Positions 11,130-24,130 of a stretch of 64,000 nucleotides of DNA are shown piece after piece. A program made the translations under genes and the position numbers. The stretch is from the NCBI GenBank assembly GCA_917880885.1, contig OU862912.1, positions 49,525,117-49,589,116 on the forward strand, in the 5' to 3' direction. Position 1 is the first letter of the stretch. Every line of letters begins with the position of its first letter. Origin of the DNA: Limnephilus marmoratus (lineage: Eukaryota > Arthropoda > Insecta > Trichoptera > Limnephilidae). The notes under the pieces were generated by a model, which was not told the DNA's origin, made no database searches, and saw nothing but the letters and a program-made list of their open reading frames with translations.

Positions 11130-12780
11130 CCAGAGAGAGATATATGTATTATGTATACATAAAAAAATAATCATTCTTACTTCTAATTACATACATTTCA
11201 CGAGAGTCCAGCAGGCCGGCAGTGAGTGTGTTGAGTGGTTGTAATTTATATCAAACGCGCATACAATTTAGTAGGGACTACAATGTTCGTTTGTTGGAAC
11301 CGAAATTCTATACAAAAATTGCATAAAGCGTCCAACCGAGGAAGCGAGAGGATAAGAGTAGGAGTGGTACAACAAACATAGCTCAGAAACTGTCGAAATT
11401 AAAAATAATAAAAATGAACCGATTCAAAACAAATAGCTTTGATAGCCATCGCAATACTAAGAACTTTGAAATATGAAAAATTCAAAAAGCAAATTAACTC
11501 CCTGAAAATGGATAATGATGTATTATACCCTTAATATACTTGTACTATCTAGCATTAAAAAAGGTAATGGTTTTCTAAAACAATTTTTGTAAAATTGTGT
11601 ATGTTGAATTTCGTTTCTAGTTATTTTGAACCTTGAATTACGTCATTTTGTGTGTTTGTAGTTATTTAATAATTTTGATTATTGTTTGCATGTCGCCATT
11701 TAAGCATTATTTTCTGTATCTATGTAAATACTCCTCCCATAATCACGAGTTACTGGACCTCAACTTATGGAGTAGTAGAATAATTAGGAAAAAACATTAT
11801 TTAATTTGGCATGTTGTTATAATTTGAAATGATATAATAAATAAATAAAAAATAAATACATTCACGTAAAACATTAATCTAAGTTCCACTTATAATTAAT
11901 TTAAACACAACCTCGTCTATCATTATCGAGCGAAGACTGGAAGGATATGGCGAAAATACATTCTAAGTACATTTTCCGACTTGTAAAAAAACGCTTGTCA
12001 TTTAAAAATTAATAAGAGCAGTGGAGGTTATCCACCTCTTACCCGCCCTGGTATAAGTAACAGATGGTTACTCCTTCAAGGCTCTCGCAAGATTCTAATT
12101 TTTTTGTTAAACGAAGCTACATTAATTTATTTTGAACGAATCTAATCCTACAGTGTCCTTGCATACGTTGTTAGTACGCAGTACGCAAGTGCTTAACAGG
12201 AAAAACAAAATGCAAAAAATAGGTTAGTAAGACAAAGATAAATTAAAAAGGGCAAAAGAAAAACTCATTCATGAGGCTCCATGAGGCGGCATTGCATCTG
12301 TAAAAACCTGCAAGCACCTGCATAAAATAGAGAACATAAGTAATACAATAAATCTCAAATCAATTGGCAAGTACCAACAAAAAATGTGAATGGCTTTCGG
12401 TCTGACCATAAACTACACTTAGCTTCCGTGTCTCTTAGCCAACCACTCAGTGAAGCCTCAAAGAATGTTAACTGAATATTTGGGGTAAAATACCCGAAGA
12501 CTAAAAGAAAATTCAGCGTTGGGTAGTCAGAGGCAGGACAAAGGACAGTCAAGGTCGTCTGATGAACCCTCAAGCCTGCACATGTCATTGGGGGAGGCGC
12601 AGATAGATTTGAGAAGGATCTGCAAAATTAATAATGTAACTAAAGATGATACAGGGACGAGGAGGTCCAGCATACCCCCGTATGGGGATAGGGAAATAAA
12701 AAAATAATAAAATAAAATAAAATTTTTTAATTAATAAGAGCAGAATACACTTCTTGTAGATAGATATATGGTTTTTGCAT
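11130..12780. other. No recognised genes
   Basis: AT-rich sequence. Overlapping ORFs around 12355-12797 on both strands carry no motif I can identify, although the denser coding-like composition at 12360-12690 could be an unrecognised retroelement remnant. Confidence 0.35.
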
Positions 12781-12783
12781 ATT

Positions 12784-12893
12784 TCTTGAAAGGTCATTAA
12801 AAGCTATGAAAAAATAATTTTAAAATAGTCGGTAACCTTTTAACCAATTTTTATATATTTGATTTGGTTTCATTCTGAGTTGGCCGGTCACCC
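12784..12893 (+). repeat. Interspersed repeat R-B, copy 2
   Basis: Matches 9103-9257 (TCATTAAAAGCTATGAAAAA near the start, GGCCGGTCACC at the end) with an internal deletion relative to copy 1. Confidence 0.7.
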
Positions 12894-12894
12894 T

Positions 12895-15058
12895 TGTATA
12901 TATTGTGTATCCTTCCATCTTCCGCTTTATCGTTATAAATATATTAAGTCGGCAAGCTATTAGGTGTGTATATTGTATGATGATGATTATATACTGTGGT
13001 AGTAAAGAGGCGAAGTTCTTTCTCGGCGATACAATAATGTAGGTACTCGTACAACCTCCGCATATAATGTAACAAGAAGTTACAAAGCTTCCATGAAAAA
13101 CCTTGAAACACCATTTTATTGGTCGACTATGAAGTCAAGTGCTATTTGAATAGCGAGAACAATACATATTCAGGGTGGAATTAAGCTAATAACGTGGCTG
13201 GTGGTACAACGCAAAGAAGTGGCTTTGTTTCAAATGCTAATACTCTAACAGTCTAACAGATGGGAGCTCTTAAGTGTGTCGTTAGCATAATGTCTGAAAT
13301 CGCTTAATTAAACCGTGGAACACGAGACTTTATGATATGATATCGCAAACAACGGCGTAAGTATACCTCAAAGTAACTAACTATACACCATACCGCATTA
13401 AACAAAATACCACACTACACTTCAATCTTCAATGCCCTGTTCTTCAACGTTGCCAACTTCTAAAACCGACTTACAACAACTTTTAAGTCCGAATTTGCAA
13501 TAACATGTAATTACTATTGACTAAAGTAATGGACAGGAGAAGGGGGAGGAATAATAAATAAGAGACACCAAAAAACACCCTCCTGCTGTTTTCTTAATAA
13601 ATTAGTCAATCTGTTCCAAAATTGAGCATTGGTGAGACCAGTGACCACTCAAGGGCCCTCAATTATCAGAAGCCATCTTCCTCGTCCACAATTAAGAACC
13701 CACAAATATATTGCCGGAGTTGTCTCTAAAACCACAAATTAATCGAAGTCTTTAATTGCCGATATTTTACAATCTAATACAAAAAAAACAATATAGCTCA
13801 TATTCGTACAACATATTTCCTATAAATTTTTAATAAAAAAAAAATGATTCAGGTCGGTTGCGTATTTTGGCCTGAAATCCAAAATTACAGCTCTGTATGA
13901 AAACGGACGCGCAGTCGTATCTCATAACTACGAAAAAATCATGAATTTAATAAGTTTTCCCTAAACACCAATTGATCAATGAAAAATTCGTTAAACAAAG
14001 CTATGACAAATACAAAAACTGTAATTAAACTGGTTGTTAACTATCTGGATTGTATTTTCAGTAATAATGAATGTCCTTCGAATATATATTATTTATACAA
14101 GTAACACAAAGGGTAAACCGTATTACAGAAAACGTTACACATCATAAAAGAGATGAGGGGATATTGACGGAGAATGAGGGATGTGGGTGGTAAGAAAATG
14201 GCACAGTAATGACTAATCAAATAAATGAACATGGAGAGAAGGTTACCGCTTTTTCTATATACTTCCTTCTATTATATTATAGTTTTTCCCTTTTACTTTC
14301 AATGCCATGGAGTGGGTACTGTTATCAAGCTGTGAACTACGGCCAAAGCAACAGGGATAAGTGTGGGATGACTTGGGGAAAGGGAATGAGTAGCTGGTAA
14401 CTGGTAACTTAACATTATATTACATTTTCATTAAGAAGGGAAGGCATTATTTTTCTTTTATAAAAATATACTGAATTAGAAGAAATATAATTTTGTGGCT
14501 TTTCTAAAAAGTGAGAATAAATAATGATCTGTACATAAACACTGATTAAACATGTGATAAAACGGAACACAAAAGAAAAAAAATTACCTTCAGAGCCTTC
14601 ATTGGTAGGTTGTTTTACGATGTTGCCTGGATGTATCTACCGGTATGGTCAAATAAATAGTTGCACTTAAGTGGTTATAGTGATAATCAAATCAATTAAT
14701 ACATAAACAATGGAAATACCAACATAATATATTATTAATTTTTACAAAAAAAAGGTCAGCGAAATGCGAGAAAAATCAAAAACAAACAAACCAGTTCGAG
14801 AAATCGAGAATAACACAATGCTACGTGTTCAATTATTAAAGCGAGTACAAAAATTACAGAAAATGGGTAATTAAAGAAAAAGGAAGTATTCCAGATTTAC
14901 AAATGGACGCTTTAATGACTTTATTTTTTTTTTAAACATTTTTTTAGAAAAGAATGTGTCCTTACTGGGGTAACCCGATCTAAGATCACATTGTACATGT
15001 TTACGTGTTTGAATTATAAGTAAGTACCTACCTCTGTTAAAATATTTATTTTGAGTGG
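12895..15058. other. No recognised genes or repeats
   Basis: AT-rich sequence. Short ORFs such as 14209-14400 have no recognisable features. Confidence 0.4.
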
Positions 15059-15061
15059 AAA

Positions 15062-15960
15062 ATTATTTATTTATTTACGCCCTTTTACGGGGCTTTTACA
15101 TGAGTATGAAATTTACAAATTACACTATGATTAAATAATATATAATATATATTTCTTTAACAAAGAAATATAATAGGTATTTTGCAACGAAATATATAGT
15201 ATTTATTGTACATAACTGAACTGCCTCAGTAACAGTATTTTGTATTTGTTTAAAGATAAATTGAAGATGTCCACTGACTTGGTATAATTTTTTCCCTCCA
15301 TTAGTATTCTAGGCAAAGAGGAATACGTATGGTAGTTAGTTCCAGAATTTCTGCACTGAAATAAATCCTGACTTCTGGTTAATGTAGTGGAATCCGGAAG
15401 CTTATTAATTCAAGCAAAACCGGACTATCGACTAAATTATTTAGAATTTTATACAGAAATACCAAATTAGTGAAAATTCTTCTGTCTGACAATTTGAGCA
15501 TATTCATATCATTTAAAATAGTGTTGTAGTTTAACATAATTGCTGGAATATCCATTTTAAAATTTAGAAAACGTAAGAATTTGTTTTGTATTCTTTCAAC
15601 AGCTTGTACATGTATATTATAATATGGGTTCCAGATGGGAGAATTGAACTCAAGTTGACTTCTAACATATGCAAAATATAACAGTTTAAAACAATTTATA
15701 TTGTGAAAATTTCTAGTTAGTCTAGTTATGAATCCCAACATTTTTAAGCCCTTGTTAGAGATTTCTGTTATGTAGTTAACAAATGAAAGATTTGATTGAA
15801 AAGTGATGCCTAAGTCTTTAATTTGTGTTAATGTCTCGAGAGTATTGGTATCAATGTTGTAATTAAAAATCACAGGATTTTTTTTATAAAGTACTTAATA
15901 TCTAGAAGAAAACACAATACACGCTTTAAACTTTGTTAGGTTACAAAATTATATCTATAT
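15062..15960 (-). pseudogene. Jockey/CR1-group LINE, 3' portion
   Basis: The minus-strand ORF 15873-15379 encodes the post-palm part of a reverse transcriptase: TQIKDLGITFQSNLSF, KGLKMLGFITRLTRNF, LLYFAYVRSQLEFNSPIWNP, VERIQNKFLRFL, then a LSDRRIFTNLVFLYKILN stretch. This order is typical of CR1/Jockey-group LINEs. About 300 bp of 3' UTR follows, ending in an ATTTATTTATTT tail complement at 15064-15076. Degenerate similarity continues upstream to about 15960, with a frameshift near 15880. It is 5'-truncated and lacks the catalytic motif and endonuclease. Confidence 0.88.
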
Positions 15961-17060
15961 TCTTCCTTCCCATGTCCTTAATCCATATCTTAATGCTTCT
16001 TTTGAAGTCAGTAATTTTTAATGGTTTTAATTGGAATATATTAAATAATTTTGTAGAGAAATATATGACTATTTCTTTGTCCAAAAGTTGTTTTGGTTGT
16101 AGGTTGGTGGAATGTTTGTTTTAATGCGGATCTTGTTAATCGTTTAGTTTTTTTTTAATAAGAGATGAACGGAGAAAGAAGAATCGTGACGCGATATCGA
16201 TAGCGATAGCGATAGCGAATCAAATCAATCAAATGTCAGAATAACACAAGACGAACCATGAATGTGAATGAAGCAAGGAGTAGTTACGCGGAAACAGCAT
16301 GAGGGTTATAAATAAGTTAATAAAACACCTTGTTAGGGAATATTAGAGAGTGGACAGAGAGAGAGCAAATTAGCTTGCGATGTTTAATTTGAAAATTACG
16401 AAGGTAGCTTTTTAACCTTAATTAACTGCAAAGAAACCCCAAGACGAAGAAACAGAGATTATCCTTGTCAAAGGTTGCAATACAACAAGGCTGCAAAACA
16501 CACTTGTTCTTGAAATTAACTTGGACAAAGGGGCCAGCATCTCAAAGACTCGGCAGCTAAGTGGCCATATATTACACGACTTCTACACTTACCTCAGTGT
16601 TCCGATAGCATCGGGCTTGCCACAGTGCGGGGGAACGGGTAAGACCGGTCCGAGGAAATCGCGTTAAGACGATAGCCCACATACATACTTACATATAATG
16701 TTACCAGTTCAAGTAGAAATGGTATGCAAAGCGAATGGACGCGTTCCTGGAAGGATGGAGAAGGTCGAATGTTACCATGTCGAGAAGTGAACCGAAAAAT
16801 TAAATTGACCTTTGAATCTGCGGATTTTTTTGGAGAAAAGATAAAAGATGTCCATTTTGGGTCCAGTGCCGGATATATTATTCCTTCCCTTTGATACGCC
16901 AGCTTGCATCGGATTAGATTTTTTTTTAATATAAATAATTTGATCTCTAGAGAAAGGATGTCAGGTACGAGGTACCTGGGTACTACGTACATAGTAATGC
17001 AGACTGTATGTTCAACCAAAAAAGTTATTCAAGTTCTCTCAACATTACTTTACATTTTAT
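15961..17060. other. AT-rich stretch with a small LINE remnant
   Basis: Mostly unrecognised. Bases 16195-16216 are a short GCGATA tandem run. About 16226-16310 can be read as NVNEARSSYAETA, resembling the C-terminal NVNEARSV block of the RTE-like remnant at 31740, so it is probably a very short relic. The ORF 17019-16594 (minus, 141 codons) has no recognisable domain. Confidence 0.4.
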
Positions 17061-17061
17061 T

Positions 17062-17799
17062 TTTTTACAGCAGCTCCATCCATACAAGAGGCCCCGAGGA
17101 AAATAACTTCCCTTAGGGCCTATGATATCTTTGGGGATGCTGTGTGGAGGGTCTTCTTAGGAAAGGTAGGAGAGGAATCTGGGGTTCAGTGCGTCCAGGA
17201 GTGACAGACGTATTTTATTTATTTTTTTTATTTTTTTTTTATTTATAACATACATTTGATACATTTGTATGGCAAAAATAACATAATAATAACATTGAAA
17301 AATAACTATAAAATGTGTACAAGTGTTATTATGTCTTGTGGGTCGATATCAGTTCCTAGCTAGGCAGATTGCCCGTTCTTAGGAACCAAATGCTGGTGAG
17401 AATGCAAAAAAATTAACAAAATGTTCATTTTAATTTTTTAAATTAAATATACATCAATAAAAATGCCTGAAAATTTATTCTGTAACAAAAAAGAAAAAGA
17501 AAAGAAAAATGTTTTTTTATTTTTTTTATTTAAATAATAAACGTACTGAATTTTTACTAAATGTGCCGTATGAATCCATCCCTCCCACTGTAGTGCAAGG
17601 CGATGTTCAGAGAGAGTACGGCTGGAGAAATCAAAGGGACTCTGCCGCCAAGAACCGGACAAACCTCACCCAATGAACCCGGGCACCCCTGCCAAGTCGC
17701 CAAACGTAGCGAACCACTTGGGGTGACCTATGGCAAAGGTGTTGATTATCCAATAAATAATACCCGGGGCGGCGGTACCCATACCTGCCTCCCAAATTG
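17062..17799 (-). mobile_element. SINE-like element, copy S2, near full length but interrupted
   Basis: The tail, hairpin and body run from 17062 to 17213, and the remaining body and 5' head (CCCGGGTTCATTGGG region, GGTTCGCTACGTTTGG, then GGGAGG) run from 17567 to about 17799. The insert 17214-17566 is flanked by a 5-bp CGTAT duplication (17209-17213 and 17567-17571). The 5' boundary CAATTTGGGAGG agrees with copies S3, S5 and S6. Confidence 0.85.
17214..17566 (-). mobile_element. LINE 3'-end fragment nested in SINE copy S2
   Basis: The 353-bp insert begins with a T-rich TTTATTTATTTTT tail complement and is bounded by CGTAT duplications. Its internal sequence differs from the insert in S1, although both landed at the same SINE position. 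Confidence 0.65.
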
Positions 17800-18290
17800 A
17801 TTACAGATCATACAGGCGGTAGGTAAGGTCTAGTATCATAAATTTTGCTTTTGCAATACGTTAGTAGTACAAAATTAATATTCTTTGTTCAACCTAATAA
17901 ACTGAAAGATATAAAATTCTTCGTGCTCATCTTTGTCGAAGTATATACTCGTACTATACACGATACAGTTCATGCCTAATTTCATACTTCCTCTGGCGAG
18001 CCGACTGATGCATTATGACTGCATCGGTGTACACTAGAACTAGACTGTGTCCAGTGCAAGTTCAGAGTTGTAATTGTGCGCAATTGACGAGACTCCCCCT
18101 ATAAAGCCGCCCGCATGCGGACCGAGAGGGTTTAATTGCTTTATTGAGATGCCACTATCGAGAATGTAGGGGTTGAATTGTGGAACCAGAATCCAGAGGG
18201 TTGAGTAATGAAAGTTATGGTGTTGACCGTGATATATAATGATGAATTCTTCATAATTTATATTGCAGTAAGTTCCAAGAAGTGCTCAAA
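17800..18290. other. No recognised features
   Basis: A mix of AT-rich and moderately GC-rich sequence with no ORF or repeat that I can name. Confidence 0.35.
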
Positions 18291-18292
18291 AG

Positions 18293-18480
18293 ACACTATC
18301 TAACTAACCGTAACGTCATTTACCCGTAAGGATACGCAAGGAGGCTGGACCGCCAAACAACTCAACACACCTCTTTGCCTCATTCAAATTCATACATCGT
18401 CTCATACATACTCTTCTATTATTCTGACTCTTGACATGGCCAGACTCAAGAATATGATTCTCTTTCTCTTAAGCGTCAAT
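18293..18480 (-). pseudogene. RTE-like LINE 3' terminus (family of 31740-32030)
   Basis: The complement matches the 31740-32030 copy in its last ~180 bp: the TTGTTTGGCGGTCC block, then the TATCC...CGG stretch and a GGTTAGTTAG terminal tail. The frame is broken. This is a short 5'-truncated remnant. Confidence 0.65.
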
Positions 18481-20615
18481 TACATTGAGCTAGTTTACAA
18501 GCTACTATCTGGGAAATCCACTATCTGTTAGTAAACTTGATCAGTGTAATCGTATTAGGTACTTGCTAATTAGCAAATTGTTGACTATCTACAAAAAAGT
18601 TGAAAGGTCGTCAACTTTACTCGCTACACGCTAACTCGTGATTGGTTTATATATGTTTTTAATATGGCTGCCAATAAACAAATGATTTCGACTGTCAAAG
18701 ATCTGACAGAATTAGTTCACGCAGGCGCCTTATTCTTGCTACTGGCGCAAGCAGCGACCTCAGTTTCCTACGCTGCTGAGCGAGTGGACAGTTTTGTGTG
18801 TCATCATGACAATCTCACTCGCGGATTCACCCGCATTTAAACTTAGTAGATAGTAGCTTGTAAACTAGCTGAATGTAATCGAGGCTTTACTCATTAAGCT
18901 TACAAGCCTTGCGGATCTCTACATTTCTCAAACGATTTTTCATAGTTTTACCATAATACGCTTCAGGGATCATTATTACAATATTATATTATATATCTAA
19001 AGTTCCCGCTAAATTACGAACATAATCAGTGCTTGTACTATGATTGGTTAACGACTGTTAAAAGGCTTAACTTTTGTACACCAACAAGTAAAAACAATGT
19101 TTTTTTTAAACTAACTTCAACACTCTGCAATTGAAAACGACTCTTGTAAATTAGAGATAACTGAACAGAAAAATTGGAAGATAAAAATGAAGTTTTTGCC
19201 AAAGTAGCAGAGCACTTACGATGAAGGGAATCGAAAGTATGGCGGGACCATACTAATAAATCTGTCAAGTACACGACCATTGAAAAGGATCACTTCGAAC
19301 CTTTTAAAATTGGAATACTATCTGTATCTAAACATGGACTCGCAAACGATAAAAATGTATGAACGAATAATGCAAAAGTTCTACTGAAAATCATGAATTA
19401 TGTCTTCTGAAATATCCGCATCCGCAGCAATTCAAAGCAGCATGGAAGAAAGGGAAAAATTGCGTCAACATTAGCCAGATATCTCATGAACGGAAGCTTT
19501 TGTTGTAAATCCCACCGTAGTCACGAGCCATAAAGGATATACCCTACAATATTATTACAAGATTTGCTTTACCAGAAAACCCAGACGAAAATATGATGTG
19601 CTCGGCTAGTGCATACATTATGCAGGTACGGATATTGTAATTCGGTAATGCTAGAGCACATCCGATATTTGTGTGGATTTCCCGAATCCACGTACCATTC
19701 TCACACAACTCTGTAGATTTTATGTCCCGTGAATAATGCCACTTTGCATATCTGACACGACATCGAATAAATATTGTAAATATAGCAACTGAATAGAGTT
19801 CTGTTAACTTCCATAATGTCAACATTAATTTTCACGATCTTGTACGAAAGCGTTGAATTTCTTCTATGTTTAAATAAAAGCGACATTAAACAAACATTTG
19901 AATGACTTTAAAACTATTTTCTTGTACACGTTTATTCTATAGTTGAATCCTTGGAGTTAAATTAAAAGAGTGAAATGAGAAAATAAAGCAGGTGTGAAAT
20001 GAGGGCAGGGTTTTATTTGTTCCTCGAAAAACATAAAACAGGTAATAAACGATTTATGTAGAATTTTCCATGTTTCGACATTTTGATATTTTAGAGCATG
20101 ATAAAATAGAGAAAACCTCGCATCAGAACTAATCCTCCACCGAATCCTTCTAAAATAAAACAAAAAGTTGCCTTGAAATGTCTGCGGGTGCTGGGTTTCC
20201 TCTCGACTGTATCTAGTTAGAATTATCTAACAGTTGTAGTCGAATTAACGAGATTTTAAAGTTATAGAAAAGCGTGGTTCAGTATAGTCCCTCACATTTG
20301 AATAGAGTTAATGTTAAACCAACTTAAGAACACTCATTATTCACCATTTATAAAAAAATCGAGTCACAGTTGATTCACAGAAACGTGTGACAAAGTCATC
20401 AAATGGCCATTAAGCACCATTTTGATTTTTTGACAGTTGAAAGATTACCATTAAATGCCGATTTTAAGCCCGTTTCAGCTTTTGAACAAATTGTGATCAG
20501 CAGAAGAGGACAACTATCATGTTGCCACCTTATTGCAGTGTTTATAAAAATCCTTGAACGCACCGAAAATAGCGCTGAATGGCCAATCGATGACCATTTT
20601 ACATTTGAATTTCTA
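18481..20615. other. No recognised genes
   Basis: Apparently unique AT-rich DNA with chance ORFs only. No repeats shared with the rest of the window were noticed. Confidence 0.35.
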
Positions 20616-20620
20616 CAAAA

Positions 20621-21479
20621 CAATAGGCCACTTGCATGGATTTCATAACGACTTGGAAAAAATCATGTGGATAGATCTTTTTAAGATTAAGAAAATGTTA
20701 GTAAAATTGTTTAGAAATGTACAGTTTTTGTTATTTTTAAATAAATAAATCCATTATTTAGGCTCGTGACGTCACTACATGAAAATGTCCCGTCTCCGAA
20801 AATGTTCCTATTATTTTTTTTAAATTCCACACTGATTTATTTTTTATATGGCATCACTTTGATTTCAGGCGAATTTTTGAATTCGTTCACTAGATTTTTT
20901 GTTTGTTCTCTGCGAACTTATCATTTGGTTTCACTTTTTGACAGATGCTCTGAAGAGAACCCCGTACTTTTAATGATCTACGGGGTTCTCTTCAGAACGT
21001 GCAGATGATGTCGGTACGTGTTTTAGAGGTATAATGATTATGGTGCTGATTTTAACAAAATTAAATTTTATAATATTCTTATTATTATTATAATTTACAA
21101 GTACAAGTATATTACATTGAATTTAGTAATAAAGACGCTGTTCATTATAATGATTTATGGTCAATAAGATGGATCAAGGAAAAAAAATATTTATGAGATG
21201 TAATATTTTTGGTATGCCTCGTTATTCTCCTGTGCCATTCGTGTGGAAAACGTTATTTTTTTTTAAATGATTTTCGGCTATGTAATTATCGTTTTTTCAC
21301 ACCTGTAAAATTATGTCCCGTCTTTCCGGTTTATAAAAAATGGTCTGATTTATCGGATTGAAATTTTCAAAAAATCCCCAGGGTTTCAAAAATACGATTA
21401 AAAAAAAAAAAAAAATACAGAATGTCGTTTGCCTAAACCGGAAAAAAATTTAAAAAAATTTGATGCAAGTGGCCTATTG
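20621..21479. mobile_element. Putative TIR element with 17-bp perfect inverted ends
   Basis: CAATAGGCCACTTGCAT at 20621-20637 is exactly complementary to 21463-21479. The similarity stops abruptly inside both ends, and I see no clear target duplication. The interior holds a perfect 17-bp hairpin at 20950-20995. It could be a small non-autonomous DNA element, or a chance inverted pair, though a 17-bp perfect match makes chance unlikely. Confidence 0.4.
20950..20995. repeat. Perfect 17-bp hairpin
   Basis: CTGAAGAGAACCCCGTA (20950-20966) pairs exactly with 20979-20995 across a 12-nt loop. There is no T run after either arm, so a Pol III or intrinsic terminator role is not indicated. Confidence 0.8.
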
Positions 21480-21838
21480 GGTCTAAATTTTCAAAAACAA
21501 CGACCTCACCTAGCAACTATTTATAATATATAATGGATTGTCGCTGAAAGCTTCCTCTCCTTCTTTCACACAAACTTAATAAATGATTTTTTGATTTACT
21601 GCATTTGTTAGTATCCAATAAAAACACAGTTCAAAGCACGGTAGCTACAAATTAGTTGCATCCGAATAAAGCAATAGCAAATTGCACAAAAGCATACATC
21701 AGTAATATTATAAATTCTGAACATGGTTTTGATGAAATACATGATCCATGCAAAATCATAAGTTTTTATAGTTTCAGTATAGTTCAGCCCAGGAGCCACG
21801 ATGAACATGAGGCTATATGCAAAAGTAGTTATATTATT

Positions 21839-21961
21839 TTCTGTACCGTAAAGGATAAACCACGTAAGTCCATAGCTACGTCCATAGCTATGTGTGGTTT
21901 ATCTGTATTCTGTACCGTAAAGGATAAACCACGTAAGTCCATAGCTATGTGTGGTTTATCC
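21839..21961. repeat. Tandem duplication of a hairpin-forming unit
   Basis: Two direct copies (from 21839 and from 21908) share TTCTGTACCGTAAAGG and the following ~40 bp. Each copy contains GGATAAACCAC and its complement GTGGTTTATC, forming a hairpin around CCATAGCTATG. The first copy has a small internal repeat (CCATAGCTACGTCCATAGC). Confidence 0.85.
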
Positions 21962-21964
21962 TCC

Positions 21965-24125
21965 AAGTACAGTTTTAATCTAAATTAATCAATATTACTT
22001 ACCACTTTGTGTAAATTTTTCTCTTAATATTCTCTCTAAAGAACATTATATGGTACATATTGGGTTTTGTATTCTCCAGAGGTACTTAAATATGGATGCT
22101 TATTGGAAGACTCCTTATAAGAAGAAGGTTCTTTATAACAGTGACTGTTTATTGGCGTATTGTAATTATAATAATATAATAATAGAAGACAACCGTCCTT
22201 TTAGGCTGAAGGCTAGTTCTGATCTGCAGAGCTCTTGAAACCTAATGATTTCGTAAAACCACCATCTTTTCTATTCGGCACAACTCGGCAACGAGACCAC
22301 ATCTCCGAAGATCCCATAGACTACTATGGTAAAATATTTACTAGATAATAGACTATTATGATACATTTTGTTAGAACCACTATATTCTCTTATACGCCGA
22401 CCGGTTTCGGAACAATTATCATATTTTACATAATTTGTACTACCCATGTACCCACGTGGTATTAGTCGAATTAACCCGTCTGCTTGTTTAGGAATAAATA
22501 CATCCCAAAACACGTAATCGCGTTATATTTTCATAAGACCAAAAATGTCCCGAGCGATTTTACATTTTAAAAGCTATATATCTCTCTTCCTCTCATGCAA
22601 ACATATGTATTTTTCTTTTAATCAGAAAGAGTCAGTCCGAAATAATGCTTCTTATTGTCTTGGAAATGTGGAAGCTATCGTGCATAGATATTTTACAATC
22701 TCTTGTGGTTTCTGATTTTTCGTGCGAAACTGAGGCTTCCGGATTGTGAGGTGCGAATATATTGAACCAAGCAGACAGGTTAAAAAACTGCTTTACCTTA
22801 ACTGCTTAAAAATAATGATGTTCTATTTCAATTAAGTGCAAATATAACTCTGGAAAATCTATAAGCCTTCGAGCGAATGTAGAATCGAAAAGCTAACACC
22901 GCGCAGAGATAGTATGATAGTCTTGTTGGCGAAACCAAACCGTTAAGTCACCTTCGGATTTTGCATCAGAATTGAGGAAAATAATAAACCCTGCAACTCC
23001 ATTCAGATCCAGTGTACCGTGGAGATTGTTGGCAAGGCGAGGGTTGGGCGGGAGAGGGAGAAGGAGAAGGGTGGTAGGGGCGTTCAACAAATTGAGAGTG
23101 TGAGGTTAGTTTCGAATAGGTCATATTATCCTCTGGGTTGGAGCAGTCTGGTTTTAAAGGTTACTCCATATCGACCAAGTTTTTGTGCAAAAAGAAATTA
23201 TGATGAGATCTAATCAAATTAAAGTTAATCATCCGAGGAATGAGTCAGAAGCCACCCTTGCAGAAGGTTATGGTTCAACGAGTCTGTTTTTATATGCACA
23301 ATAAACCTGACTAATTATGACGCCTTTCAGGTTTTAATGGTATAATCTATTTAGCATGGTTTATAACCTTCCGTTTATCTTTCATAATTATCACAACCTT
23401 TTTAATGTCGTAATGGTGTTTCGTGTTACTTCTAATGCATAGACATCCAAATGGATAGACCAGAAGATACAGGTGAGGGGTAAAACCAAACTATGGGGGG
23501 GCGAAGAGGGGAAGAAGACTGTGATTAGTTGAAAAATCAATCTGACAGTATATAGGCATCTCGCATTATAATATCACCATTTAGTTCTTAAAAGCAAAAT
23601 CTGCTTTGAATGAATAGACCTTTTTACATGGGAGCGCGAATTGCTTGCCACGATAATAAAATATTTGCGTAGGCCAAATGTACACCCCAAAAAGATTCGC
23701 TCGTTTTCACATAGCAATATTTTGTTGCCGTGTTTGGTTAAGACACTTTTACAAATGTTTCATAATTTACTTACCCCTGTAACCAGCGACGAGCACACTA
23801 AGGAACCGCCCACATTCGCTATGTGCACATTGATATGTAGGTATGTTGTATAGCCCAAGCTACTGTTTTGGCGTGTTATTTTTTCGTTAAATGTATAGAT
23901 GTTGGCTTCGCGCTGCCTACGGCAAGAATGATAACGTCACACATTTTAGATTCAAGCGATTCTCTATCCCCTCCACATGGGGCGAACTGGCGCCAAGGAG
24001 GAGCTCCAGCCGGTTCCATGGCGAGGGGGAAATAATACGTTTTTATCACTTAGGGCAGGTCCAGATATATTCATACGTCCGTGTTCTAATGTAATAAAAG
24101 GTTGTAACAGTTGAATTAAATATGA
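21965..24125. other. No recognised genes
   Basis: Mostly AT-rich. A purine-rich patch (23035-23085) and a GC-richer patch (23965-24030) are present, but no reading frame or family was recognised. Confidence 0.35.
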
Positions 24126-24130
24126 GAGAG

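Noticed and set aside
20403..20748. Two overlapping plus ORFs that look protein-like
   Set aside because: No recognisable motif, overlapping frames and opposite-strand ORF of equal length. Not supported as a gene.
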